A stretch of DNA of 64,000 nucleotides from Terricaulis sp. (GTDB taxonomy: Bacteria; Pseudomonadota; Alphaproteobacteria; Caulobacterales; Aquidulcibacteraceae): assembly GCA_024707365.1 (NCBI GenBank), contig JANPZV010000002.1:371441-435440 (forward strand), given 5' to 3'. This document shows, in pieces, positions 1 to 10,217 of this stretch. A program made the translations under genes and the position numbers. The first letter of the stretch is position 1. Every line of letters begins with the position of its first letter. The notes under the pieces were generated by a model. That model was not told the DNA's origin. It made no database searches and saw only the letters and a program-made list of their open reading frames with translations.

Positions 1-997
1 TCTCGAAAATGGTTTCCTTGATGCGCGATTGGCCGTCCGCGAAGCAGAGCATGGCCATGACTTGCGCTTGCAGATCGGTGGGAAAGCCGGGAAACGGCGC
101 GGTGTCGAAATCCACCGCTTTGAGCCGGCCGCCATCGCGCTTCACGCGCAGGCCCTTGGCCTCGGCCTCAACAGCAACGCCGGCTTGTTGCAGCACGGCG
201 ATCATGGCGCCCAGATGCTCGGCGCGCGCGCCTTCGAGCAGCACATCGCCGCCCGCCGCGCCCACAGCGGCTGCAAACGTGCCCGCTTCGATCCGATCGG
301 CCACCACGCGATGGGTGGCGCCGCTGAGCGAGGTGACGCCCTTGATGCGGATTTCGCTTTCGCCCGCACCTTCGATGCGCGCGCCCATGGCGTTGAGGCA
401 TTCGGCGAGATCGACGATCTCCGGCTCACGCGCCACGTTGCGCAGCACCGTATCGCCATGCGCCAGCGCGGCGGCGAGCATGGCGTGCTCTGTCGCGCCC
501 ACCGAGACGAACGGGAATTCGATCTCCGCGCCCTTGAGCCCGCGCAGCGCAGCGGCTTTCACATAGCCCTGCTCAATGACGATATCGGCGCCCATCGCCT
601 CGAAGGCTTTAAGGTGCAGATCCACCGGGCGCGCGCCGATGGCGCAGCCGCCGGGCAAGGACACGGTGGCGTGGCCCACGCGCGCCAACAGCGGGCCCAG
701 CACGTTGAACGAGGCGCGCATCTTCCGCACCTGATCGTAAGGGGCGATGGTGGAGCCGATCTCGCCCGCGGCCATGCGCAAGGTGCGGGTTTCCTTGATC
801 CAGGTGATCTCGACCCCGAGCGAGGCCAAGAGCTGCGCCATGAAGCGCGTATCGGCGAGATCAGGCATGTTTTCGAGCATGAGCGGCTGGGCGGCCAGAA
901 GGCTGGCCGCCTGCAGCTTCAGCGCCGAATTCTTGGCGCCGTAGATTGGAATGGTCCCTTGAAGGGCTGCGCCCCCGGTGATGGCGATGCGATCCAT
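1..997 (-). CDS. murA: UDP-N-acetylglucosamine 1-carboxyvinyltransferase (3' end outside window)
   Basis: MurA transfers enolpyruvate from PEP to UDP-GlcNAc, the first committed step of peptidoglycan synthesis in the cytoplasm. The reading frame starts at the ATG whose complement is 995-997 and opens MDRIAITGGAALQGTI, followed by the family KNSALK motif near residue 22. The catalytic cysteine loop is visible as PGGCAIGARPVDLH around residue 120. About 332 residues are present and the frame runs off the left edge; the family is usually about 420 residues, so roughly the last fifth is missing. No internal frame break is seen. Upstream lies a double-hairpin repeat and then a small Lys-rich protein gene in the same orientation. 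Confidence 0.95.
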   Translation of the reverse strand, partial: MDRIAITGGAALQGTIPIYGAKNSALKLQAASLLAAQPLMLENMPDLADTRFMAQLLASLGVEITWIKETRTLRMAAGEIGSTIAPYDQVRKMRASFNVLGPLLARVGHATVSLPGGCAIGARPVDLHLKAFEAMGADIVIEQGYVKAAALRGLKGAEIEFPFVSVGATEHAMLAAALAHGDTVLRNVAREPEIVDLAECLNAMGARIEGAGESEIRIKGVTSLSGATHRVVADRIEAGTFAAAVGAAGGDVLLEGARAEHLGAMIAVLQQAGVAVEAEAKGLRVKRDGGRLKAVDFDTAPFPGFPTDLQAQVMAMLCFADGQSRIKETIFE

Positions 998-1090
998 GGT
1001 GTCTTTCGTGCCAGCCCGAGCCCCGGGCTCCCCGCAAAGGGGCGGTTTTCGCTTATGAGGGCCGCGCCCGGCGTAAGCAAGGCGCCGCTT

Positions 1091-1253
1091 AAGCGTCGGG
1101 ACTTAAATGCGACCCACACGAGGGATCGACCGCCGCGTCGCATTTAAGTCCCATAAGACGCTTTAGATTCAAAGTTTTCCAAAGCAACTTATGGACTTTA
1201 AATTCGCGCAGCGCACGCCATCAAACTGAGGCGAATTTAAAGTCCGTTGCTTT
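1091..1253. repeat. Double-hairpin intergenic repeat, copy A (REP-pair-like)
   Basis: Two long stem-loops lie side by side. Hairpin 1 pairs 1091-1113 with 1137-1163 (7 bp plus 16 bp, with a 4-nt bulge on the 3' arm and a 23-nt loop). Hairpin 2 pairs 1181-1206 with 1231-1253 (8 bp plus 15 bp, with a 4-nt bulge on the 5' arm). Hairpin 2 looks like an inverted, diverged copy of hairpin 1: both have the order AAAGC, bulge TTAT, then GGACTT(T)AAAT. The stems are AT-rich in a GC-rich genome. A second copy, with the same architecture and nearly the same sequence, is at 12211-12378. It lies between murA and the small gene upstream of it. Confidence 0.9.
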
Positions 1254-1264
1254 AAAGGCGGGCG

Positions 1265-1390
1265 TCAGCCCTTTGGTTTTTCTGCCGGTTTCTCGGCCTT
1301 CTGGGCGGCCTTGCGGCGCTGGATATTGCGCTTGAGCGCCTCGGCCAGGCGGGCGTCACGCGGGGATTTCGGCGGTTTTGGCGCGCTCAT
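1265..1390 (-). CDS. Small Lys/Arg-rich protein, 41 aa
   Basis: This short frame starts MSAPKPPKSPRDARLAEAL and continues with a basic RNIQRRKAAQK helix and a Lys/Pro/Glu tail. It is 41 residues long with no membrane segment or signal peptide. It sits between tRNA-Thr and murA, on the same strand as both. The ATG at 1388-1390 was chosen because the frame can be extended upstream only by reading through the tRNA gene. Short proteins with the RLAEALKRN..RRK pattern occur near murA in related alphaproteobacteria (from memory, not searched). Function unknown; nucleic-acid binding would be only a guess from the charge. Confidence 0.6.
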   Translation of the reverse strand: MSAPKPPKSPRDARLAEALKRNIQRRKAAQKAEKPAEKPKG

Positions 1391-1410
1391 GGCTTGGCCT
1401 GGAACGGAAA

Positions 1411-1485
<75 letters not shown>

Positions 1486-1571
1486 GGTTCCGGCGCGGAA
1501 AGGGAATCCCCAAACGCCGGAGGCGGCGCTTCTAGCCCGCGCCGCGCCCGGAGGGAAGCCCCGGCGCAGCC

Positions 1572-4500
1572 TTAGCCCCCGCCCGTCAGCCGCGAGAGCG
1601 CCGCCTGATAATTGGCGAGCTGCTTGGTGTAATATTCGGGGACCGCCCCGCCGGCCAGCCGGCGCTGCTCCAGGGCCTTTTCGGCGTCCGTCATTTCCTT
1701 GGCGTTGGGGTTGAGGAGGTGCTCGTAGGCTTGGCGCACGATGGAGATCGCCGCCGAAAGCTCCGCCTTGGTGGAGGCGATGGCGGCTTTGCTGTCGAGC
1801 TTGAGATCGGCGGCGATGAGGCCAAGGCCGTACGTCTGCACGCTGGAGCGGCTTTTACTGTTCACGGCGATGATTCCCGGCCCAAGCCCGAGCCCGGCGA
1901 GCGCATCGCGCCCTTCGCGGCCCGCATCAAGGCGCAAGGCGCTGTTGTTGAAGGCGCGGATGCGCAGGCGCTCAACGCCATCTTCCTTGATGATCTCGGC
2001 GCGGCCGCCCGCGCCGATGGCGCGATTGATCTTCGCGGCCAGGGTGGCGAGCGTGTCTTTTTCCTCGATGCGGATGCTTGTGAGCCTCCGGCCATCGAGC
2101 CCGACCTGAAATTCATCGCCCACGCGCAGCGCGCTGCGGGCAGTGAGCGCCGATGAATCGGCTGCGCCCAGCACGCCGCGCGGCAGGCCCAGCACGTCGA
2201 ACGCCGTGGAGCCGCTTGTATCGACGGCAAGGCCGTTGAGCGTCATCGCCCCGCCGCCGCTTTGGAACGCACGCGCCCAGGTGATGTCGCCCTCATCATC
2301 GAGCCGCGCGAGGAAGCTTGAGGGCGCGTTGGCATTGCCGACGCCCGCGATCAGCCCGCCCGCCGTGCCGGCGGCGTAGACCGCGCCGTCAACCACGACG
2401 ATGCTTTTGACCGCGTCATCCTTGGCCGAGCCGATATAGCTGGCGCGATCCTGCGCGGTGGAGCTGAGATCGGCGTCCATCCGCGCGACGAAACCTTCAA
2501 GCCCCGCAACCGCGCCCTGCGCTGTCGCGCCCAGCGTCAGCCGATCCGCGCCGATGGCGCCGCCGACATAAAGCGCCGCGCCATCAAGCGCGATGCTGTT
2601 GATGGCGCCGCCATGGAAATTGCCGATGTCGCGCACTGCGCCCGCGCTGAAACCTGCGCTGGCCGAATAAGTGAAGCTGCGGATCATTCCGCGATTGTTT
2701 TCCACCCCGCCGGTGAAAATCTCGATGCCGCCCGCGCCGTTATCGCGCACCGTAAGCGCGGTGGCGCTATCGGCGCCGCCTGTGCCGAACTGGCGGGTGA
2801 AAAGCTCAACGCCGCTGGCGCTGAAGCCGCGCACGTAAGCATCCTTGCCGCCTGCGGCCAAGGCCGGGCCCAGCGCGGATTCGGTTTCGCCGGAGATAAT
2901 CACAGAGCCGTCGGAAGCGAACGCCACCGCGCGCACGGCGTCATTGGCCGTCGCGCCGCGCCGCTGGCTCCACAGCTCTTTGCCGCTGGCGTCAAACACG
3001 CTGACGAAGGAATCTGTCCCGCCGCGCTCGGCGCCCGCGCCCGAGAGCGCGCCCTCAACCGCGCCGGCCACCGCGACCTTGCCATCGGCGGACACAGCAA
3101 GCGCAAAGCCGCTGGCGCTTTCGCTGGCGCCCAGCACTTGCATGAAGGCGAGCTTGCCGGCGCTATCGTATTTCAGCAGCGCGACATCGCGCGCGCCTTT
3201 GATCGCCGTGTTCGCTGAATCGCCGCCAAGATCGGCAAGCACGTAGACCGAGCCATCGGGCCCGGTTTGCACCGCTTGCGCGGTGGCGACCTTGCCGGCG
3301 ACGCCGACATCAAACGCCCGGCCCGGAAACCAATTGGAGGCCGCAGCGCTCGGCGCCGTGGCGGTTGAGCCCGGCAGCGTTTCGATCACCGCCGCCCCGC
3401 GCGAAGCGCGCGCAGCGGCGAGCGGATTGGAATCGAGCGTGACGCCAAAAGCTGCATCGCCCAGCGCGAAGCCAGCGACGCCGCGCACGCTATGGGTGGA
3501 GCCGGTGACGATGCGCAAGCTTGCGCCGCCGCCGGAAAGATCGGTGACAGCCACGCCCGCATCATAGCCTTGCGCGGCGAGCGCTTCGTTGAGGCGGAGC
3601 GCTGCGCTTTCCAGCGTGCGCGGATCGCCCGGCTCCAAGCTGGCGCTGATGGTGCGCTGGCCCCAGATGGTGTCGATGGTGATCGAGACGCTGGGATTGG
3701 CGGTGAGCGCCGCGCTGGTTTCATCGGCGGCGGCGGCCGCATGCGCGCCTGTGAAGCTGCGCTCGGGCGATGCGGCGCCGCCAAGGCCAAGCGCGGGCGC
3801 CTCAGCCGTCAACGCCAATGCATCGCCATTGATGGAGACAGACATCACCCGATGGCCCGCGCCTTCGGCGGCCGTCCACGCGGTGAGATCATCGGAGGCG
3901 GACACATAAACGCCCGCCGCGTTCAGCGCCGCATCGAGCCGATCCTGAAACGCGCTATTCCAAACGCCCGCCGCAATATCTGGATTATCCAGCCGCTCCT
4001 GCGCGGAGACGGCCACAGACACCGTGCGCTGGCCCGTGGGCGTTTGCACCACGATCTCAAGATCAAGCGCGCCCGTATGCGCGAGCAGAGGAGAGCCGCC
4101 CGCGCTCATCACGCGCAGATTATCGCTGAGGCCAGTGGGCAAGCCGCCATCGCTCCAGGCGCCCGGCGCGAGCAATTCAGCCGCATGCGTGGTTTGATTG
4201 AGCCGCGCACTGATGGAGGCGACCTCGTGCATGCCGTCGAGGCGGAAATTCAGCGCGCCGCCTTCTTCCACGAAAGACGCCGCCGCCGCGATGTTCTTGG
4301 CGCGCAATTGGGTGTTGAGCTTTTCGATCAGCGTTTCAGCGTCGATCCCATCATCGCCGCCATCGATGGTGATGGTTTGCGTTACCCCGCCCGCGCTCAC
4401 CGTGAAGGTTTGCTTGCCGGTGAAGAGCTCGGCCGCGCCGGCGACAGCGCCCGCTTCAAACCGGCGCGCGAACACGCCATCGCGCAACCCGCCGACCATG

Positions 4501-5912
4501 CCGGGCGGATCAATGCTTTCGAGCGCGGCGTTGTGCCCGCCAATGCTGAGCTGCGAAACCGAGAGCATGTCATCGCTCAGCACCGAGAGGCCGTACTCGC
4601 CATCTTCTTCCCAGGCGACGACCTTGGCGGCCACGCCTTGCTCATGCAGCAATTGCGAGAGCCGCTCGGCGAGATCGCCCATCATCGCGGCGTCATCAGT
4701 CCCGGCCCAGGCTTCCTGATCGCCCGCGCGCCAGCCGGTGGCGACAGAAAGCGTGCGGCCATCGGCAAATTGCAGCTTGAGCACCGCTTCGCCCGCGGCG
4801 CGCAGCGCGGTTTCAAACTTATTGCCCTCGGTTTCGACCATGAGCGCGTTGGAGCGTTGCTCAAACCCGCCGCCAAGGAAGCCAAGCGACACATAAGGCC
4901 CAATCGGATCATCGGTGGCGCCGGGGCGATCGAGCCACAGCGGCTGGCCCGCATCCCCGCCGGTATCTTCCAATTTGATCAGCCGGGCGCCGCCGTTCAC
5001 ATCGCCCACCGCGTAGAAGGCGGGCGTGGCGGCCACCGGCTCGAACGAGACTTTCTCACCGGCGCGTACATCGACTTTGAGGGCGTATTGTTTGGGGCCT
5101 GTGTAACGCGTGGTGTGGGTTTGCCCGGCGAGATTGATGGTGTTGGTTTTCGGCGTTTGATCCACCGTTTCAAGCCGCGTGGCCACGCCCGCAGCGGAAA
5201 GCCTTCCATTGATGAAGCTCACCACGTTCGACAGCGTGCGCGGGATGGAATTCATCTCGGCCAAATCAATCGCCACGCGCCGCTCAGTCCCGCCCGGCGA
5301 TTGGGCCACGATCTCGAACTTGGCGTCAGCGGCAAGCCCTGAGACTTTATCGTAGAGCCCGCCGCGATGGATGATCCCGGTGATGTAGTCTTCGCTGCGC
5401 ATGGGCAGCGCCAGCGTGGTTTGCGCCGCATCCACGCGATCGGGCTTGCACGAGGCGAATATCGTCAAATTGCTGGCTGGCGAAGAAGCTTTTCAGCTCA
5501 TCAAGCCCGCGCGCGAATTGCGCCAGCGTCTGCGCCGCCTGGGATTTGCTGAGCGATGCATCCTCCGCCAGCGTCGCCAGCGAATTGAGGGTGGTAAGCC
5601 CCGAATAAAGCGCAAACAGGCGCTTGAAATCGCCGGTGGCGCCAAGATCGCTATAGAGCTTGGCGCTGGTGTCGAAGAAGGGCCGCCCGGTGAGCGCGCG
5701 CTGGATCAGCGCTTCGGCGCTCGGGGAAACGCCGGGCGACCATACCGGCGCGATCGGGCGTTGGGATTTTGCGCCATAGCGGCGGCGCTGACGCCCACGC
5801 CGGCCTTGGCGCTGGCCCATTGCGTCAGCAGATCGGCGCTGACGCCCGATGTCGTTCCGCTCGACTGGCTAAGCCAGACGTTCAGCAATGCGGTGTTGAC
5901 GGTGTTGACCAA
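1572..5912 (-). CDS. Giant FlaEY-like protein with hook-IN-like modules and a beta-propeller section (two frame breaks)
   Basis: About 1440 residues, read in three frames joined near 5465 and 5770. The start is uncertain; a TTG at 5910-5912 (LVNTVNTALLNVWLS) is the best candidate. From about residue 725 to 1100 of the main frame there are degenerate SBBP-type propeller repeats, for example DVALLKYDSAGKL and DSFVSVFDASGKELW. The C-terminal part has a flagellin-hook IN motif (DTLATLAAKINRAIGAGG, near 1138). At least five earlier segments follow a similar pattern, such as TLSNVVSFINGRLSAAGVA and TLESAALRLNEALAAQGYD. The overall look recalls the Caulobacter flagellar regulatory protein FlaEY, but this is from memory and unproven. 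No clear signal peptide is visible. No flagellar genes lie nearby. Confidence 0.55.
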
Positions 5913-5983
5913 GGCGGGCTCCGGCCGATCAGAATCGCACCGAATGAGTAAACGCCCGGTTGGCCCGATCGCTAACGCGGCGG

Positions 5984-6577
5984 TTAAACCGCCGTTTCGA
6001 GCCCGAGCGCGGTTTCCACCCGGCCAATCCAGGCGCGCAGCGCCGGATATGGCGCAAGATCGAACCCGCCCTTGGGGGCGTTGCGGGTGTAGGCCGCGAG
6101 TGCGATGTCCGCGAGGCTCAGCGCTTCGCCGGCCAGCCAATCGGCGCCTTGAAGCGCCAGCTCCATCCGCGCCAGCGCCGCCTCGCCCTTGGTTTTCAGC
6201 GCCGGATCGAGATCGGCTTCGGCCACGCCCATGAAATGGAGGCGCGCGATGCGCACCGCGATCGCCGGCTCGTGGCTGTATTGCTCCCAAAACAGCCATT
6301 CAAACATTTTGGCGCGCGCGAACGCATCTTTTGGGATGAGATCGGAGCCTTCGGCCAGATGCAGCAGGATGGCGTTCGATTGCGCCAAGGCGCGGCCGTC
6401 ATCCAGCACCAGCGCCGGCGCTTGGCCGGCGGGGTTGATGGCGAGAAAGGCCGGCGTGCGCGTTTCGCCCTTGAACGTATCGGTTTCAATCCAATCGAAT
6501 GGGAGCCCGAGCCGCTCAGCCACCCATTTGACCTTGAGGCAATTGCCGCTGGTTGAACTGCCGTAGATTGTCAGCAT
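5984..6577 (-). CDS. Glutathione S-transferase family protein
   Basis: A cytosolic GST of 197 residues. The N-terminal thioredoxin-like half begins MLTIYGSSTSGNCLKVKW, with the glutathione-binding Ser in the SSTSGN loop, and contains NPAGQAPALVLDDG with the cis-Pro and QSNAILLHLA with the Glu/Gln-Ser pair. The C-terminal helical half includes WLAGEALSLADIALAAY, the family's capping motif. The start at 6577 was preferred over one 14 codons upstream because GGAGGCG lies just before it. GSTs conjugate glutathione to electrophiles; the substrate here cannot be told. It is followed on the same strand by the FlaEY-like gene, with no sign of functional linkage. Confidence 0.85.
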   Translation of the reverse strand: MLTIYGSSTSGNCLKVKWVAERLGLPFDWIETDTFKGETRTPAFLAINPAGQAPALVLDDGRALAQSNAILLHLAEGSDLIPKDAFARAKMFEWLFWEQYSHEPAIAVRIARLHFMGVAEADLDPALKTKGEAALARMELALQGADWLAGEALSLADIALAAYTRNAPKGGFDLAPYPALRAWIGRVETALGLETAV

Positions 6578-6628
6578 CGCCGCCTCCCGCGCGCTTGAGA
6601 TAAGCGCGCGGGAGGCCAAACGAAAGCG

Positions 6629-8304
6629 TTAGCGGCCATCAGCCTCGCGCGCGGCGCGGAATTCGGCGTTGTCGCGCCAGCGCGGCCATTCTTCGCTATC
6701 GGCAAGGCGGCGGCCCACGTCATAGAGCAGGCCAAGATCTTCCGATCCGCCGCGCATGTCCCAAGCGTCAGTCAGCTCATCCGAGGGCTTGTGATAATGG
6801 TTGGCGATGTAATCGGCCACCAGCGCGCGGCCGCGATCAACCCCGCCTTCGAGAAGATCAATACCGGCCTTGGTGTAAAGCACCGGAATGCCCAGCTGCG
6901 CGAAATGGATATGGTCCGAGCGATAGAAGAAGCCCGCCTCGGGCAATGAATCAGGCTCCACGCGCCGCCCTTCGGCGCGGGCGGCCTCGGTGATGAGATC
7001 GTCCATCTCGCTTTTGCCGAAGCCGATCACCTCAATATCGCGGGTGGGGCCGTTACGGTTGAGCCCATCCATATTGATCGCCGCTACCGTCTGCCGCGAG
7101 GGGAAGAGCGGGTTCTGCTGATAATAAAGCGCGCCGAGCAAGCCTTGCTCCTCCGCCGTCAGCGCGATGAACACGACAGAACGCTCAGGCGCGCCTTGCC
7201 CGCTGAACTGGCGCGCCAATTCGATCAGCCCGCCCGTGCCGGTAGCGTTGTCGAGCGCGCCATTGCAGATGTCGTCGCCGTCCACCGGCGCGCAGCGGCC
7301 AAGATGATCCCAGTGCGCGGTGTAGATGACATATTCATCGGGCCGGCTCGTCCCCGGCAGGATGCCGACGACATTGGCCGATTGCAGCGTCTCGAAACTG
7401 GTTTCCAGCGTGACAGAGCCGGTGAGCCGGCCCATGGCCACCGGGCGGAAGCCCTGGCGCTGGGCGCGCGCGCGCAATTGATCAAAATTGAGCCCAGCGC
7501 GGGTGAACGTATCGCGCGCCACGCGCTCTTGGATCCAGCCCCTCAAAGCCCGCGCGCGGGCGCCGCGATCTTCGCGCGCCACGTCAAAGCGCGCCCCGGT
7601 GACGCGGCTGCCGATCACCTCCCACGGATAGGCGGCGGGCGCGGTTTGGTGGACGATGATGGCGCCGGCCGCGCCTTGGCGGGCGGCTTCTTCGTATTTG
7701 TAAGTCCAGCGGCCGTAATAGGTCATCGCCCGGCCGCCGAAGCCGCGATCATCGCCCGTATCGAAATCGGGATCGTTGATCAGGATCACGGCGATTTTGC
7801 CGCGCATGTCCACGCCTTCGTAATCGTTCCAATTCAGCTCCGGCGCGACGATGCCGTAGCCGACGAACACCAACTCGGCGTTCTCCACCGCCACGGTGGG
7901 ATCAAGCCGCTTGGTCCATGCGGTGAAATCCTGGCCGTACACATAGTCGCGCGCGCCATCGCGGCCGCTGATCGTCAGCACCGGCTCATTGGTGAGCGTG
8001 GCGGCGACGAGCCCGGCGTTCTGGCGCCACGATCCGTTCGCGCCCGGCTGCAAGCCGGCGGCGGCGAACGTGCGCTCAAGATAGTCAACCGTCAGCCGCT
8101 CGCCTTCGCCGCCGGGGCGCGGCCTTCAAACCCATCGGAGGCGAGGATGCGCACATGCTCGATCAGCGCCTCGGCGGTCATCGGCCCGTACTCGAACGAG
8201 GGCGCGGCGGGGATGATTCCCTCTTCGCCCGAATGATCGTGCCCATGGCTGGCGCATGCTGCGAGCGCGAAAAGCGCCGCCGCCGCTGCAAATTGGAGTT
8301 TCAT
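6629..8304 (-). CDS. M28 family metallopeptidase lipoprotein with PA domain (one frame break)
   Basis: A zinc aminopeptidase-type hydrolase exported to the envelope. It starts MKLQFAAAAALFALAACASH at 8304, with a signal peptide and an AAC lipobox, so it is probably a lipoprotein. The frame changes near 8105, between FEGRAP and the rest, joining two reading frames. A PA-domain-like insertion follows (YGIVAPELNWNDYEGVDM). Zinc and catalytic motifs of clan MH are intact: YTAHWDHLG, NGALDNATG, ALTAEEQGLLG and the final SDHIHFAQLGIPVLY. Total length is about 557 residues, normal for PA-domain M28 enzymes. It probably removes N-terminal residues from periplasmic peptides. Confidence 0.88.
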
Positions 8305-8357
8305 CGCATCCCCCTGATGTTTCACTGGGGGCGGTTGTAGGCCGATTGCGCCGAAGC

Positions 8358-9360
8358 TCAATCCTCAAGCCAGGGCGGAACCGGCAGATCCTTGCTGCGC
8401 AGGAAATCGGGATTGAACAGCTTGCCCATGTAGCGATTGCCGTAATCGGCCAGGATGGTGACGATGGTTTTGCCCGGCCCAAGTTTTTTGCCGAGCTCAA
8501 TCGCGCCCAGCACGTTGAGCGCGGAAGATCCGCCAAGGCTCAAACCCTCTTCCTGGATCAGCTTGTAAAGCACCGGCAGCCAATCGCGATCTTCGATGCG
8601 GAAGGCTTCGTCCACCACGACGCCTTCAAGGTTTGCGGTGATGCGCCCCCTGGCCGATGCCTTCGGTGATCGAGGTGCCTTCGGCGCGCAATTCGCCGTG
8701 CTTGTAGTAGTTGAAGAGCGCCGCGCCCCCCGGATCGGCGATGCCGATCACCACGTCCTTGCTCTTGGCTTTGAGCCCGAGGCTCACACCGCCCAGCGTG
8801 CCTCCAGAACCGACGGCGCAAATGAAGCCATCGACCTTGCCTTGGGTCTGCTCCCAGATCTCGGGCGCGGTGGTGTCGATATGGCCCTGCCGGTTGGCGA
8901 CGTTGTCGAATTGGTTGGCCCAGATCGCGCCATTGGGATCGGTTTGCGCTTTTTCCTCGGCGATGCGGCGGGCGATCTTGGGGTAGTGGTTGTCGCTGGC
9001 GGCGGGGGCGGCGTCCACCTCCACCAATTCAGCGCCCAGCGCGCGCACGGCGTCTTTCTTCTCCTGGCTTTGGGTGCGCGGCATCACCACGATCACCTTA
9101 TAGCCCTTGGCCGCGCCGATGAGCGCAAGGCCAATGCCGGTATTGCCGGCCGTGCCTTCGACGATGGTGCCGCCGGGCTTGAGCAGGCCCTTGGCCTCGG
9201 CGTCCTTGACGATGGCGAGCGCGGCGCGATCCTTCACCGATTGGCCCGGATTGAGAAATTCGGCCTTGCCCAAAATGGTGCAGCCGGTTTCTTCCGACGC
9301 GCGCTTGAGCTTGATCAGCGGCGTGTTGCCGATGGCGTCAAGAACAGAAGCGTAAGGCAT
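8358..9360 (-). CDS. Cysteine synthase / PLP beta-synthase (one frame break)
   Basis: A fold-type II PLP enzyme that makes cysteine from O-acetylserine and sulfide. The first part reads MPYASVLDAIGNTPLIKLKR, with the PLP lysine in NPGQSVKDRAA and the phosphate-binding EGTAGNTGIGLA loop; CAVGSGGTLGG is also present. After SITEGIGQG near 8640 the frame changes at a C-run and continues as VDEAFRIEDRDW with the end at 8358. The joined protein is about 334 residues, the normal length. A regulatory CBS domain is absent. The start has GGGAG twelve bases upstream. CysK-like, but CysM or a cystathionine beta-synthase-type role cannot be excluded, so no symbol is assigned. Confidence 0.9.
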
Positions 9361-9447
9361 GGATCGTACTCCCTGGGATCAGGCCGGCCGGATTTGGCCG
9401 GTTTTAGCCCGCCGTCCAAGCCCCAAACGCCACACCTGGGCTAAACC

Positions 9448-9478
9448 TTGCCTTTAGCCGGCGGGCGCGGGCTATAAT
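9448..9478 (+). promoter_or_regulatory. Sigma-70-type promoter for the DUF4956 operon
   Basis: A perfect TATAAT -10 box (9473-9478) is preceded by TTGCCT (9448-9453) with a 19-nt spacer. The start codon of the next gene is at 9498, so the 5' leader would be very short. The long spacer lowers confidence in the -35 assignment. Confidence 0.5.
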
Positions 9479-9497
9479 TGCACCCAAAGAGAGAAAC

Positions 9498-10217
9498 ATG
9501 GCGCTGGGATCTGAGGACAAATCGCCGCCGGCGGACGCGGCCAAGGCGGCGGCCATGCCGAAGCTGATCAAGCCGTATTTCTACCTCTCGGGCTATTACG
9601 GCCTGCTGGCGGGCGTGATCATCCTGGTGCTGCTGCTGCAGCCGGGCCTGGTGCAATATATGCCGATCGGCGGGGCGGCGAGTTTTGGCGCGGTGGAGCC
9701 CGCGTTCGAGCCGGTGCAGCGCGATGTGCGCCCCACTGAATCGGCGCTGGTTGAAGGGGTGAAGCTAGCGCTTTCGATCGTTTCGGCCTTCCTCCTGATG
9801 CTGCCGGTGACATGGATCTGCATGGGCGCGCGCCGGCGCAAGGATGTGAGCCAGAGCTTCATCCAAACCATCCTGATCTTGCCGATGATCATCACCGGCG
9901 TGGTGCATATCGTGCACAATTCGCTGGCGCTGGCGTTTAGCCTCGCTGGCATTGTCGCGGGCGTGCGCTTCCGCCACACGCTGAAAGACAGCGCCGAGAC
10001 GACCTACCTTTTCACCGCCATCGCCGTGGGCCTCGCCTGCGGCATCCATGCGGTGGAGGTGGCGGCGATCATCTCGATCTTCTTCAATTACACCGTGCTT
10101 GGCCTCTGGGCGACGGAGTTCGGCGCGGAGGCCACCTCCAAGCAGAGCTTCTCCCGCGAATGGATGGGGCGCGACGACGCCGCGCCCGAGCCGCCGCGCA
10201 AAAAGAAAAAAGGATGA
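9498..10217 (+). CDS. DUF4956 domain membrane protein
   Basis: A 239-residue inner-membrane protein. Membrane segments are visible near residues 33-48 (GLLAGVIILVLLLQPG), 88-106, 120-145 and 160-185. The DUF4956 core is clear: LPMIITGVVHIVHNSLALAF, GVRFRHTLKDSAETTYLF and AVGLACGIHAVEVA. The C-terminus is cytoplasm-like and ends in a run of basic residues (PPRKKKKG). The family's function is not established; members often occur beside VTC-like polyphosphate proteins, but none is seen here. Its stop overlaps the start of the next gene (ATGA), suggesting translational coupling with the lipoprotein and phosphatase that follow. Confidence 0.85.
   Translation: MALGSEDKSPPADAAKAAAMPKLIKPYFYLSGYYGLLAGVIILVLLLQPGLVQYMPIGGAASFGAVEPAFEPVQRDVRPTESALVEGVKLALSIVSAFLLMLPVTWICMGARRRKDVSQSFIQTILILPMIITGVVHIVHNSLALAFSLAGIVAGVRFRHTLKDSAETTYLFTAIAVGLACGIHAVEVAAIISIFFNYTVLGLWATEFGAEATSKQSFSREWMGRDDAAPEPPRKKKKG

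Noticed and set aside
3492..5342. A 616-codon open frame on the plus strand opposite the FlaEY-like gene
   Set aside because: It is an antisense by-product of high-GC codon bias. The composition is Ala/Arg/His-rich with no recognisable motif, while the minus strand has coherent domains.
5968..5990. TTAA-N8-TTAG as a CtrA site upstream of the FlaEY-like gene
   Set aside because: The spacing is eight, not seven, and the second half-site is incomplete, so it does not meet the consensus used for divK.
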